This document shows, piece after piece, positions 10,301-21,745 of a stretch of DNA of 64,000 nt. The translations under genes were made by a program, and so were the position numbers. The notes below the pieces were generated by a model. It saw only the letters and a program-made list of their open reading frames with translations, made no database searches and was not told the origin of the DNA. The stretch comes from Oikopleura dioica (taxonomy: Eukaryota > Chordata > Appendicularia > Copelata > Oikopleuridae): assembly GCA_907165135.1 (NCBI GenBank), contig OU015566.1:4590501-4654500 (forward strand), given 5' to 3'. Numbering within the stretch: the first letter of the stretch is position 1; the number at the start of each line of letters is the position of its first letter.

Positions 10301-11803
10301 TCTATCAAAAAATTGGAACGTTAAATCTTTTGCGAATTTCGTAGTGACACCCTTATTTTTCGAGTCCAAAGAAGAATTGCACCTTCATTTTTGGTCAGAA
10401 GTTAATTTGGCTTAAACATTAAGGGTGTCTCTATGTAAAAATTGAAATGTTATAACTTTAGCATATTTCATAGTGAAACCCTTATTTTTCGAGTTAAAAG
10501 ATGGGTTAAGCCTTCATTTTTGGTTAAAACATTATTTTGGCAGAAAAATTAAGGGTGTCTCTATGATAAAAAAGGAAAAATCTCTGTAATTCCTCTGGAG
10601 AAGCTAAGAAAAGGGATGAGCTCGGGGGATATAAAAATGATGGAAATGCATATTATGAAATTTAGAAAGATTCGCATGGCGATTTGGCAAATTGGATCGA
10701 GAAGTTGATTATGTTTCTTTTGGAAACATCGGCCGACACGGCCGCTCATATATCCGATTTTCATGAATCCGATTTCCTTCTTTTTTCTTCAGTAATTTAA
10801 TATAAAAGAATGAAGTTCATGATTTCGAAATCAATTGAAAAATGCGGTTATAACCTTGTTTTTGCCAAAAGCTTGTTTTTCCATGTTTTACAGCTGTGGC
10901 GGGAGTTTAGAGACATCGATTTTGAGATGATCCAAAATTTAAACATGACTCACTCAATTTTCTCGGAGATCATTACGTGCATGTGTTTTGTCTAAAAACA
11001 CCGCCGTTTTGGGCTGCTCAACAACGGATGCTCCAATGTTTAGTTTTAGCTCCGTGAAAAATAATCTCGCGAGCAAAAGAAAGATGATTGTCTTTGTGTA
11101 AATCATGTTTCTGAAATTTTTTTTCTATAAAATTTTTAGGATAAGGGTTACTCCGCAATAATAAGGGGATGGCCATTGAATTAGTTTTATTCATGAATTT
11201 TTGCATAGAAATCCCCTTTTTTGGTCAAACAAAAAAACGGGAGTGATTTTCTAGATCAGGGTTTTGATTGGCTGTTAGGCATAATGCAGCAATTTTATTG
11301 GTTATCCGAAAATACATTTTTATTTTTTGGTTTTGTCCCTTATTTTTGCTTAATTTTGGAGTTGTCAAACCTGTGCATTTTTGGATGACCAATAAGATTG
11401 CTGTATTAAGCTTACTGGCCAATCAAAAGCCTGATCCAGAAAAATCATTGCCGATTGTTGATTCTGCCCTTGATTTTTTGCGAATTTTTTTTGGCCAGAA
11501 AGGCTCGAAATTTATAAAAAAATTAAAACTGATTAGAAAAAATGGCAGAAATATCATCATTTTTTCTCACCTGAAAATGATCATCTCACTGAAGCCAGCA
11601 TAAATAAACATGACTCCGAACAAAAAACTCGCAAATTTGACCACAAAATTGATCGTCTTCAAAACTCCGACTGTATCTATCTTCTTTATCTCTCCTTTAA
11701 CAATTTTTAAGTAATCTTCGATTATGTAGAAATCTCTCATTTTTTTTTCTTCTAATTTTGCGATTCGGTTAAAAATGAGCTTGTTATCCAAGTGTCGTTG
11801 CAA
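7395..11803 (-). CDS. tetraspanin (four-transmembrane membrane organiser), 3' end not resolved
   Basis: Tetraspanins organise membrane microdomains. Minus-strand exons are as follows. Exon 1, 11803-11571, carries TM1 (FVVKFASFLFGVMFIYAGF). Exon 2, 9786-9662, carries TM2 ending in ISFGIGVLGMARENV. Exon 3, 8956-8792, carries TM3 and the start of the large loop. Exon 4, 7989-7913, carries the diagnostic LQNELSCCG motif. Exon 5, from 7575 to about 7400, carries a PDSCC and a later GC, completing the loop disulfides. Phases agree across junctions 1-2, 2-3 and 3-4; 4-5 is off by one, so a micro-exon or non-canonical site may exist. The fourth TM was not located. Met at 11740 is an alternative start. 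Intron 1 is about 1.8 kb and packed with repeats, far longer than the typical 50-nt introns here. Confidence 0.8.
8293..8534. mobile_element. near-perfect inverted-repeat element with nested palindromes
   Basis: Arms of about 100 bp (outer end ATACGCTTTTGGCGTTATCG) are almost perfectly inverted. The inner part of each arm contains AAGCCGC..GCGGCTT palindromes like those of the element at 1051-1297, although the outer arms differ. It sits in an intron of the tetraspanin gene. Confidence 0.8.
9326..9486. repeat. 30-bp tandem repeat containing CCAAT boxes
   Basis: About five and a half copies of a 29-30 bp unit, GGCCAATCAGATTGCC followed by TTATTCGGCTGAA, with few mismatches. Each copy carries CCAAT. 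It lies within an intron of the tetraspanin gene. Confidence 0.8.
10209..10563. repeat. three tandem copies of a 130-bp inverted-end element
   Basis: Units start at 10209, 10340 and 10469 with (C)ATAG(C/T)GACACCCTTATTTTTC and end in AAGGGTGTCTCTAT. Each unit therefore has the inverted ends of the GTGACACCC MITE family. Copies differ by many substitutions, suggesting an old triplication. It lies in tetraspanin intron 1. Confidence 0.8.
11241..11450. mobile_element. MITE with about 80-bp inverted arms
   Basis: The left arm (TGATTTTCTAGATCAGGGTT, then TTGATTGGCTGTTAGGC and TTTTATTGGTTATCC) is matched by an inverted copy ending at 11450. Each arm contains ATTGG/CCAAT words. No coding capacity. 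Confidence 0.75.
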
Positions 11804-13264
11804 AACTAGAAATAGAAAGAAAAGCAGCGGTGGATTGCGGCGCGACGCACGGTCGAGAAAATGCTATGCGCGAAATTGGTGGCGCGAGAGGGCGAATCTT
11901 CTAGCGCGCATCTGCGCGCCATGAGTTGTCATGATAAATAAGTGGTAATTTTATTAGGATCAGTTGTAGTTTTTTCTGAATAAAAACGAATCTCTTGGCA
12001 GAAATGGTTCTTCGCAATTAGGGCATATTTTTAGGATCCATTAACATCAACAAATCCGTGTTTGGGTGTATTGAAATAAGGGTTTCATCAATTTCGGAGA
12101 CAAACTTTAAGGGGGTGGTATCTTGAACCGACAAAAAAAAATTCGTAAAATTTTGCGTTGGCGGCTACTCGGCTGCTTATTGGCCGGTTTACCGAATCCA
12201 GTCTTCTGATTGGTTTAAAATTTCCACGTAAAATTTGTCGAAATTTTTGTCGGTTCCAGATTCCTCCCAATTTTAAGGGACCTTTTTGTAAAGATAATGT
12301 TTTATCTTTTTAAGCATATTTTCGTCTTGACATTTTTTCGAGTCTAAAACGCTCAATTAATCTTTGAAGCAATTAATTGTAAAAAAGTGACATTTTTATG
12401 AAAATAATCGGCATTTTAGCGCGTTGATGATTTAATGATTTCAGAGATCTTAAATCGAGTACTGAACTCAAATCGCCTTTCGAAAAGGAAAATTTTCGAC
12501 GTGTGGTCCTTAATTTGACAGTCTGATCTAATCACCCCTTCTCCGAAGCTCCTTTAGTACAGTCAAAGAAGCAGAGAAAAAAGAGGGAGAAATTTGGCCA
12601 AGAGAAAAGATCGCTCATTATTTCGTTCGATTCTAGAGTATATTTCCAACTTGCTTTTTTTGGGATAATTTTCATTCATAAAATTTAGAGAGAAACTTCT
12701 AGGAAAAGCGATGAAAAAGGGGCCTCCTATAATGCTTTTTTCGTAAAAACGCTTTTATTTTTGACATCGTAAAACTGTGTAGCTTTTCTTCCGTCTTCCT
12801 TCTTTTGTATCACCTTGCAATTATGCTTTTAAATACTCATACTCGAACGTAAAAAAAAACTCTTTTCAGAAAAAAAAATTGGAAGGGAAACAAAGAAAGT
12901 GAGCCCGTCTGAAAAATTGAACATTTGAAGATTCAACAATATCGTTTTGACCTTTTCTCCGCGGCGAGAGATCAAATATTCGCGAAATTCTGGAGAATTG
13001 AAACAAAAAACCGAGAAAATGTGAAAAGGAAAAATAATGAAAATTTATAGACGACTGAAACTTTCTTCTCTTATTGGCTTGGCGGCTACAGGAAATTGGT
13101 TGCTTACATTTATTGAATATGAGTTAAATAATAATAAATAAATTATTTTTATGATTTTTTAGCAAAAAATTATTTAAAAAATTTTTATACAATTTTTAAT
13201 TGTTATTCTGAATAACTTATTCATAATAATAATTTATAATTAACAACTTATAAATATCTTTTAA
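11804..13264. other. intergenic stretch with one MITE, no supported gene
   Basis: It contains the MITE copy at 12118-12268. The rest is AT-rich without family similarity or splice-like structure. A GC-skewed CGCGC-rich patch near 11840-11925 holds no reading frame of note. Confidence 0.5.
12118..12268. mobile_element. MITE, CTTGAACCGACAAAAA family
   Basis: A full copy with inverted ends CTTGAACCGACAAAAA and TTTTTGTCGGTTCCAG. The internal part shares GGCGGCTACTCGGCTGC and TTCTGATTGGTTTAAAATT with the copy in the nucleoside hydrolase intron. Confidence 0.75.
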
Positions 13265-13576
13265 ATTAAGGACCCCCGTCAGCTCTTTCCTTCAAAAAAT
13301 GGAATTTTTCAAAAACACCATATTTTTGGTTTTAAATGCATCCTCAGGTTAAACTTGTTTCAAAAACTTGATAGGAGGAATATTTGACCAAGAAAAATCA
13401 ATATTTTTGCCAAAATAAGGGCGAATTCGTCATTTTTCGACGAAAAGTCCAATTTTCAAATGCGATTTTGGGGGTGTTAGAGTCGAGATAGACCCCCAAA
13501 AAATGAAGCCCGGGGTCAAAATTTTAAAATTCCGAAATTTGATTTTTCGAAAAAAGCTGACGGGGGGGTCCTTAAT
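13265..13576. mobile_element. MITE with ATTAAGGACCCCCGTCAGCT ends
   Basis: A 312-bp element with roughly 22-bp inverted ends (ATTAAGGACCCCCGTCAGCT and AGCTGACGGGGGGGTCCTTA). Only the ends are inverted; the centre is unique AT-rich sequence with no frame. Confidence 0.75.
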
Positions 13577-13705
13577 GAATAAAAATTTTTATTGAGTAAA
13601 ATTTATTTATGAATATTTTTTATTTCAAATTAAACAGAATAATCATCGTTAATTGAAGTTGATAGTGATGATTTCTCGATTTTTGAATATTAAATTGACC
13701 ATGAA

Positions 13706-15595
13706 AAAGTCTTCCTCTTCACAAAATTCGCCGAGTTTTGCAATGAACAAAAATTATTCCAATTTCAATTCACAATTTACGATTTCTACGGCGAAAATAA
13801 TCCCGAGCAAAAAGACTACGGGCCAATTTGGTCGAATTCGCTTGGAGAGACGCATCTTCTCATCGGAATTCCAACGGTCAAAAGAGCTGCAGAAAGCTAT
13901 CTCAAAGGTACAGAACATTTTTGAAATCAACAATGACGATTTTCTTCTTCTAGATACGCTGAGCTCAATAAAGACTGATCTAAAGAACTTCAAAGAATCG
14001 GAAACGTTCAAAATTTCGATCGTTCTTTTCGCAGGAAAAAGTGACGAGGAATATTTCGACGAATTGAAAGAAGAGTATCAAGATGAACTTGGGGAAGATT
14101 TCGCGGTTTTAATGGCTCCCGATGATTATTACCATGAATACTTTGACAAGCCAATCAGGAAGGTTTTGCTTATTTGGATGCGCTGATAGAGGTCGTTTTC
14201 ATGAGTTTTCACGATAAAAACTGGGAGTTGTCAGGGACCACCGAAAATCCAGACAAATTTTGCGAAGAAATTTTCAGCCAATCAGAAACCTTGATCCGGC
14301 CAACCAGTCAATCAGAAGCCGAGTAGCCGACCACGCAAAATTTGTCGTGATTTTTTGTCGATTCGTGAGACCACGCCAAAAAATCGTTCAAAAAAAAACC
14401 TCGAAAATCTCGCAAATCTCGAAAAACAAAGCCAAAAAAGCCCAACTTTCGGCGATTCTGTCGAGCGAATGTCCTGGCGAACCATGCAAGCTCTCGACTA
14501 CATTTTCCTCTGGGAAAACGCCATGAAATTTCCGCTCTATTTACAACTCGAAGACGATGTTCAAATCAACGCCGGTTTCTTCAATTTCATCAGCAATCAG
14601 TTAAAAAGTCTCGAAAAAAAAGACTGGTTTTCGCTGGAATTTTCACCGCTTGGTTTTATTGGAAAATTGTTCAAAAGCGAGAGTTTGCAGGCGCTGACGC
14701 ACTATAGCAAGTTGTTTTTTGATGTAAAGCCGATTGATTGGATCTATTGGAGTTATATAAGAATGAAAGTTTGCTCCCCCGAGGTAGAAAAACAGCAATT
14801 TTTCTTTGATAAGAAAACGAATCATTTTGAAGTGGGACAAAAAAAAGTGCCAAGCAGAAATTCGAAAAGTCGCGATTTCCTGCACCTCGAAAACTCCGCT
14901 CCTCAGTCATATTGGCTCGATTTCATCGCTCGACGGAAAAGTCCAGCATCTGGTGGAAAGGGCGCAAGGAAACCCTGATGCCTCGAAAATCTGGTGCACT
15001 GACAACATCAATTTATCAGACTTGGAAGCGATTTACAAGTGCGTTTTCTTCCTTGATTTCAATTTTCAGAACCATTTTAGGTCTTCTAAGACAATCGAAG
15101 TTGTTCCAGTAAAAGATAAGAAGACAACAATTAAAATTTCTTTCCGCCACCTTCAGTCGCCAAAAGACTTTATTTTCTACCACGGGACGAAGGCCGCCGG
15201 CCAGCCGAGCAGTCGATCTCAATCGAAAATTCCGACAACAACGAGGATCTTTGCGGATGTGAATGGAGAAGGATGGAAAGATGTTTTGGATTTTTCTCAG
15301 TGTTATCATGGGAACGGGTTTACTTTATACTGACACTTATAGTTAGTTACGTTTCAGTTCCAAATTTATGATAAAAATAATAATTTTATAGTTTTTTCTT
15401 TAGAAAATCTTGCTGCAAATAATTTCTTTCCAATTAAACCCGCTGAAAAGCGCGAAAACAACAAATCTTGGCGTAAAAACAACCTGTTCAATGAGCAAAT
15501 ACAGTTCTGGAGAAACAATCATCAACGCCTTCAAAATCGAAGTCCCAAGTGGCCACGAAGCTTTTCTTCTTCATAAAATCGACATCCATAGATAA
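13706..15595 (+). CDS. GT54 family beta-1,4-N-acetylglucosaminyltransferase (MGAT4-like)
   Basis: MGAT4 enzymes add GlcNAc to the alpha-1,3-mannose arm of N-glycans in the Golgi. The family block LLIGIPTVKRA lies in the exon ending near 13911. The next exon (from 13954) has ISIVLFAGKSDEEY. After an intron holding a MITE (14234-14375) comes FGDSVERMSWRTMQ, then LQLEDDV (the metal-binding acidic motif), SLEFSPLGFIGK and KPIDWIYW. An intron at about 14783-14834 joins KVCSPE to WDKKKC in frame, followed by SHIGSISSLDGK. A 42-nt intron ends at about 15080. A final exon (about 15405-15595) ends like MGAT4 C-termini (LLHKIDIHR). The 5' end is uncertain: no signal anchor exon was found upstream, so the start given is the first clearly coding position. 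Confidence 0.8.
14234..14375. mobile_element. diverged MITE copy in an MGAT4-like intron
   Basis: An inverted, diverged relative of the elements at 5000-5128 and 12118-12268, recognised by TTTGCG, CCAATCAGAA..CTTGATCCGG and GCCGAGTAGCCG words and a GTCGATT end. It accounts for most of an otherwise long intron. Confidence 0.55.
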
Positions 15596-15761
15596 CGTTT
15601 TTGCTGTTTTTTTTTCTTTTTAGAATTTTTATTTTATTTTCTGTAGTCTTCAAAGCTAAAGTTGCGAAAAGGATAAAAAATCGAAAAAATAAAATGTTTT
15701 TTCACTTTTTGAACTTGAAGTTTTTTTATATTTACAGCGTTAAATTATTTTCACTTCTTTT

Positions 15762-18045
15762 TTATACAAGCAAATTGTCCGGAACAGACGGAATTCTTCC
15801 CAATAAGCTCTCATCCTCTCTAGAGCTTACGATCGATTCTGCTTTCTTCCTTGATTTCACGGACTGAGAATCAGAGTTTTCCGAGGCCGATTTTCCGACG
15901 AAACTTGAGTTTGTCAGGACCGAAGAGGCTGTCGAGCTGCCCCAGCGTTCTAGAGACTTTCGATTTGCCGCCCAAACGAGGGGAGCGAAAGCGGGAAGGA
16001 GGGGGAGGAGCTTTTCGAGGAGGATAAAGGCGATTCCTGATGAGTTTGAGCCTGAAAAAGAAAAATTAGAAATGCGCGTTTCTGATTGGCTGGACGCATG
16101 TTTTCTGCTTCTTGATTGGTTGAAAATGAAGAAAAGGGATTAATTACCTTCAAGAACAGCCATTTCCCAGACCGCTTTATGATCCGCTTCGTAAAACTTG
16201 ACCAACAAAAAGGCAGATTTCGGCAACATGAAGAAAATCGTAAACAAGATGATTCGATGAACAACAAGAGCAGATTTCGACTTCGGAGCAAGATCTTTTC
16301 TCAGCGCGTATAAACCCGCCATGAAGATTGCTGAGCCAGTGAAGAAAAAACCAACAGTGGGGAAGAAGAGGAGGACCCAGTTGGCGAATGTTGAGGTAGA
16401 TAAGGCGCAGGAGTTGAGGTAGGCATCGCCGGTAACGAGTCGGTGGTACAGAGCAGTGGAGGTCAAAATGGCGGGAAAAGTCCAAGAAAAGAGATGGAAA
16501 AACGGGCCGATTTGGGAGATGGATTCGGAGGACCACTTGAGAATGGCAGCCAGGGCCCAAGAAATCATCAGAATTAGCCACCAGCAAAGTGCAGCACCTT
16601 CAATTTTCAAGTAAAAATAACGAAATGGCAAGAAAAAAAGTACCTGTAAAATAAAACTTCGCCATAAAAATCAGCGTGCAGAAGTTCTTATCAATTCCAT
16701 TCACCAGCCCTTTTTGCTCAAGAACTTCCCCCGTGGCGAGATTTTCGAGCCTGTTCTTTGAGCAGCCGATTCCAGAAGGACTGACGATTCCGAGTAAAAT
16801 GAACAAGCAGATTGCAGAGTAGCAGATGGCGAAGTAAACTGCTGGCTTTTCCGGGTACTGGAATCTGAAAAGGGAAATGAGTGGTGCTAGAATCTCAAAA
16901 TCTTAATGGAGCGTGGTTTATGCTTCGGTGAACAGAATATTCAAGAAACGGAAGTTCCTCGCGGAGCTGGAACTACCGACCGGAGTTCCGGGAAAAATAC
17001 TAATTGGAGAGCCCGGGTCGTCGATTTACCTTTTCTTGTCGACGAAAAAGCAAACGACGCAAAAGCAAGAAGAAATCGCTCCAGCTGCAGCGACGATTCC
17101 GACAACTAGCCGAACCAGCTTTGTCTCTGTTTCCGTCGTTTCTTTCGGCTCACAAGGGCCGGTGCATCCAGCGATTCCGGCGTAGGAGATTTCCAAGTTT
17201 TCGGTAATCTGCTCTGCCGGGCAAAAACGAGAGTGCTCATCAGCTTCTTGGGAGTTCTCTTCGTTGATTTCAGTCGACGTCCAGGAGAGTTGGAAAGGAA
17301 GTGGTTTTGAGGAATCGTGAGGAGGGATGCACTGAGCTTCGGAAATTCTTGGCAAGCGGTCGCAGGAGAACTCGGCAGGCCATTGGATGTCGAATTCGGT
17401 GATAAGGGAGGCGCAGGAGGAGGTGACGAGTTCGCACAATTCTCGGCAGGGTGGCACGGGGACGAGATAAGGAAGTGTTCCTGAAAATATGTTGAAGGAG
17501 GGTTAGGGTTAAGATTAAGGCTTTTGAGGGTGATTCATCCTTTTTTTGAAAATCTTTCGAAAAAAAAAATCGGCGCCAAAACAAAATATCACGAAAATGT
17601 CATTTCTGGTTGCAAAGTGTGACCACATTTGGAGATAAGCCAGAAGTAGGGATGAACTTCCGGCGGGGGACACGTGTTGTTTGGGAAATATTTGGCGCCG
17701 AATTTTGAATTTTGTCTTTGGCGGGCGCTCAAATTCTGCGTGAAAAATTCAATTTAATTATACACCCTTAATTCGCTTTTTACCTGATAAATCGCTGTCC
17801 ACGCATGCAGGGGAAAGTGAGGAGCAGAGGAATAGGTCCAAAAGAGGGGAGCATTCCATTTGGCGAAGAGGGTAAAAATGGCCAAAAGTGACGTCGACTT
17901 CTGTACTCGACCATTGACCGAGAAGATTTGGCCAAAAAGAAGAGCTGTAAGCGGCGAAGTTTGAACCGCATTGTTTGTGAGTTCCTTTGGTGCAGAATGC
18001 GGCGAAGGATGTTTGGAGGAAGATCAGGGTTAATCTGAAAAACAT
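15762..18045 (-). CDS. Frizzled Wnt receptor (CRD plus seven-transmembrane domain)
   Basis: Plasma-membrane receptor for Wnt ligands. Five minus-strand exons join with matching phases: 18045-17784, 17480-17030, 16864-16644, 16597-16148 and 16051-15762. The start Met at 18045 opens a signal peptide (MFFRLTLIFLQTSF). Exons 1-2 give the cysteine-rich domain (PNLLGQW, MECSPLLDLFLC, PPCRELCE) and the linker CTGPCEP. TM1 follows (LVVGIVAAAG), then FQYPEKPAVYF, WWLILMISWALAA with LKWSSESI, and later TM helices. After TM7 the Dishevelled-binding motif reads KSLERW instead of KTxxxW. The tail is Ser-rich and ends NLLV, a possible PDZ ligand. Ten or more conserved cysteines fit the CRD. No disabling change is seen. 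Confidence 0.92.
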
Positions 18046-18069
18046 TTCGTCAAAAATTGTCGACAAATT

Positions 18070-18345
18070 AAGATTTATGTCTTGTAGACAAAAACTGTCT
18101 ACCAGAAAAAAATTGTCTACCAGACAAAAATTGTCTACCAGACAAAAATTATCTTCCAGACAAAAATTGTCTACCAGACAAAAATTCTCTAGCAGACAAA
18201 AATTCTCTAGCAGACAAAAATTGTCTAGCAGACAAAAATTCTCTAGCAGACAAAAATTGTCTAGCAGACAAAAATTCTCTAGCAAACGATAAATGTCTAG
18301 CAGATAAAAATGTCCAATTTTGTCTTGTAGACAAATAAGCTGTCT
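18070..18345. repeat. 17-18 bp minisatellite (TCTAGCAGACAAAAATT)
   Basis: About 13 tandem copies of a 17-18 bp unit alternating CTAGCAGACAAAAATT and CTACCAGACAAAAATT, ending in degenerate copies near 18345. It begins about 25 bp upstream of the Frizzled start codon, so it occupies the promoter/5' UTR position. Open frames within it encode only SRQK repeats and are not genes. Two similar units reappear at 19505-19545. Confidence 0.85.
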
Positions 18346-18765
18346 ACCAGACAGAAAATGAGGTTTTTCAAATTTTTTATGGCCAAAAAACTCATTTAGC
18401 TAATATGAAGGCTTCATTATGTAAAAGTTTGCATTCAAATGACTGTCAAAATGAGAAAGGAAAAGGTCACGTGGGAGAAGTTCCACCATCTGTGCGATAT
18501 TTAAAAATATGCGCGATGGGGAGACAGCTTCATACACTACTTTGGCATTTAGTTCTCCTCTTTATATCGATCGGATAAGATGGGATCGGTGAAGTGTGAT
18601 TAAGGTGATGAGGGTATTTAAAAAAGTAGTTTTTAAGAGTTTTATTAAGAATTTAAAAAGCTCATAAAAATATGCCGATCAAAAAATCTGTAAAAAACGC
18701 GAAAATAAAGATAATTTTCAAAAATATTATCAATTTTGAGGCAATTATTTTTGACCTTGAAAGTA

Positions 18766-19498
18766 CCGTGGTTTTCCATTTTAAGAGCGTTTTTTGGATG
18801 ACAGGCCTCGCTCAAATCGCTCTTAGATTGGAAATTTTTCAATCAAGGTAGGATGACAGTGGGATTTTTAATTTTTCCGTTAAACAAATTGTAAATGTAG
18901 CTATGTCATTTTCAACCCTGTGACAACCTTGTGTTCTGCAAGTACAAAAAAGATCCGATGTTTTCTTGACGATTTCATCGTCGACCATGATCATCTGATT
19001 ATCAAGGAGGAAGATCTAGTGAACAAAGCCAACGAAATCTTCATAAACATGAGTCCAGCAATCTTCAAGCGCTCTTGGATCAATACTGGGCTGATCAAGG
19101 AGGAAGAATTCGAAGGAGCTGTTGAAGATTTTGAGGACTTGGATGTTTTGGAAAGTTTGCTGGAGAAAGAAGACGAGGAAGAGCTGGTCGAGCATTTTCT
19201 GGCGCTTCAAATCGATGAAACACGAGCCGCGACCCCGATGGAGATTGAAGAGGAACCTCAAGTTCAAGTGATAGAGAGTGCCGACACTGCGAAGCCTTCG
19301 ACTTCAAAATGACCAGAAAAGCAGTGAAAGATTACAAACTTTTTTTATAAATGATTCACTGTCAGTCTGAAAATTTTTTGATTTTTAATAAAAATCTTCA
19401 AAAACGCTCTTAAAATGGAATTTTGGCAGATGACAACATTTTCAAATTATACGAAAAAACGCTCTTAAAGTGGGCGCTCTAAAAATGGAAAACCACGG
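18766..19498 (+). mobile_element. pogo-like non-autonomous DNA transposon, copy 1
   Basis: Ends CCGTGGTTTTCCATTTT and its inverted copy are flanked on both sides by TA, the Tc1/mariner/pogo target duplication. Inner inverted words (AAGAGCGTTTTTT) extend the ends. The element carries a transposase relic (18920-19312) on the plus strand. The second copy at 28095-28828 is nearly identical and inverted. Confidence 0.9.
18920..19312 (+). pseudogene. C-terminal remnant of a pogo/Tigger-type transposase
   Basis: The frame (about 130 codons) has no ATG at its beginning and contains NKANEIFINMSPAIF followed by KRSWINTGLI. This resembles the stretch after the DDE domain of pogo/Tigger transposases, where a Ser-x-x-Thr-Ile-x-x-x-Trp-x-x-Ala-Gly pattern is usual. 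An acidic tail follows. The DDE catalytic domain and the HTH DNA-binding domain are absent, so this cannot be an active transposase alone. It may be kept because the internal deletion left it in place. Confidence 0.6.
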
Positions 19499-19990
19499 TA
19501 TAGAAAAAAATCGTCTGTCAGACAATTTTTGTCTGGTAGACAAAAATACTGTATTGATTATTAAAAGATTTCGAATTACCTCATTTTCTCGAGTTCTAGT
19601 TCTTCTATTCCATCAATTTTCAAGTCTCTTTATTTTTTTTGAGTTCTCGGGCTTGGCTTGTTTCTTTCTTTTTTCAAAATTTCGTACTTGTCGTACCAGT
19701 GTTCAAATTCAAGTGATAAAAGCAGCTCGTCGTTCTTGTCCGGGTGTCGGCGGTTGCGCGCGCACCCGGGATAGCGCGGCGCACCAACGCGCAGAAATAC
19801 CGTTTGCGCCACCTGTACTGTTTTTCTTCCTTCGGTTTACCTGCTATTTTGCAGCTGCTTTATTGGAATATACAAGTACAGCTTATTATTATTTCTTCTC
19901 TCCTGGGAATCGGTCTATAAAAATTTTTTCAACTCATTAATGCTCATTTCAGCATCAAAATTTTCGATAAAAATCGCAATTTTTTCCAGA

Positions 19991-20157
19991 ATTAACCTAG
20001 TAACACCCTTAATTTTAAGATTCAATCGAAGATTGGTCGTCTTTTTACGTCAATTTATTAATTATTTAATTTATTAATTATAATAATTGATAAATTGACT
20101 TAAAAAGAGAACGAATCTTCGATTGAATCTTAAAATTAAGGGTGTCACTAGTTTAAT
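19991..20157. mobile_element. palindromic MITE (CTAGTAACACCCTTAA ends)
   Basis: An almost complete 167-bp palindrome: the left half ATTAACCTAGTAACACCCTT..AATCGAAGATTGGTCGT matches the right half inverted. The centre is a TAATTTATTAATTATAAT loop. It belongs to the ACACCCTTA-end families. Confidence 0.8.
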
Positions 20158-21745
20158 TCCGGAAAAAAGAGTGATTTTATCGAATAATTTTTTTCTTGAT
20201 TGAATTATTTAAATTTTCCCTGCGAAAATTTTCCATCAAAATCCCCTTCTTGGCTTTTATAATAAATATTGCCCTTAGTTTTGGTCTGAAACACCCTTAT
20301 TTTTCGAACACCAAGCTAGAAAGAGAGAGACATCTTTCAGAGTCCGAATATTTTGCTTTGATCCAATCATTACCGTACTGAAAAAAACCTCATTAGCAGC
20401 GAAGCAGGCGGGGAATTCATCTTCATTACTAGCACGCGCACAGTGCCAAGACCGAATCAATAAGGAAGCCAATCTTTTGTCAATTAAAAATTCCTCTTTT
20501 GTCATTTCCAAAAATTTAAAATTCATTTGGAAGTTCCCTCCCTCGGGAAAAGACCTTTTTCTTCCTTGTTTTTGGCTTTTTTTTCAATTTAATTTTTTAA
20601 TAAAAACTTAAAAATAATTAATTTTTGGTATTTTGAATTCCATGTTCGTCAATTGAGGTGCCCAGCATTTAGTCCGACAAATCTCAATTATTCACGGATA
20701 AACCGCTTTAGCATGTCTGTTTTGGAAGCAAACATTTTCAACTCTCTGGGAGAGGCTTAGGTGAATGTCGTGTTTTTTCAACCTCTTGCCAGGCCGCGCG
20801 ACCAGTTTTTTCCTCGTGGGAAAAGATGGATAAAGACTTCTATTTCTGAAAAGGAGGATGAAAGTCAAGAACCCGCTGATTTGATTTTTGAGCTTTTGAC
20901 TTGGCAAAATTTGAGTCAATTTTTCTGATAAAGTTGAAAAAGAAAAATTAAGGGGGTAACCGTCGAATCTTGATTTTTTCGTCGAATATTTTTTGACACC
21001 CTTTAATTCAGTGAAATTAACCTACGAGCGTAGGAATGTCATTTTTCGGACCGAATCGAGGATTTCGAGAGATTTTTCTTAATAAAAATTTGTTTGCGGA
21101 TTGTTATCGCTCAGCAGGTTATCTCCAGCCTTGTCTCTTATCGCCAATCACCATCGCAATTAGCCGAGTTGCCCAAAATAGGACACGGAAGTAGGTTATT
21201 CCCTGCGTTATCGAAAATCACGCCCCGGTGCTTATCGACCCAAAGCTAGAATTTTTCCAAAATTGCAAAAACGGATCAATCTCGGATTAATTGTGGGGTT
21301 TTCAGGAAACGGATAGGAAGAGCTCTTATTGACAAAATATTGGGAAAAAACGGTTGTTTTGAATTTGAAATTGATTTCAGCCAAAATTTTGATTACCGCT
21401 TGGATACCCTTAAAAATCCTCTGGACAGAAATTTGGCCCGACTTTTCGCCTCCAAAATTTCATAATTTTTGGTCGTTTCGAAAACCATAAGCAACTGAAA
21501 ATTGCATAAGCCCCCTTTGTCATTTCCAATGTCAAAAATAGAATTTGGCGCTTCCCAAAATATATAAATACCGGTAGCAAATTCAAATATTCGATCTTGA
21601 GTTGACCTAAGTGAAGGGATAAGACGGCGTCTGCTCGGCGGGGGCTTTCAATTGAAATAAGGGGATCACCTCGTTTTGAATAAATGGGGATTAGGTTTGC
21701 TCTTTTGTTGAAATTTTACGGTATTGAAACGGCCTCGTTTTTTAG

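Noticed and set aside
17987..18334. Long open frames through the minisatellite encoding SRQKLSS or LSAREF repeats on both strands
   Set aside because: They arise because the repeat unit contains no stop in several frames; no splice, start or family evidence.
18070..18345. CRISPR-like regular repeats
   Set aside because: Units are contiguous without unique spacers, and the window is animal DNA.
19470..19940. Plus-strand 156-codon frame after the pogo-like element
   Set aside because: Begins inside the transposon end, has low complexity and hydrophobic chance segments, and no homologous motif.
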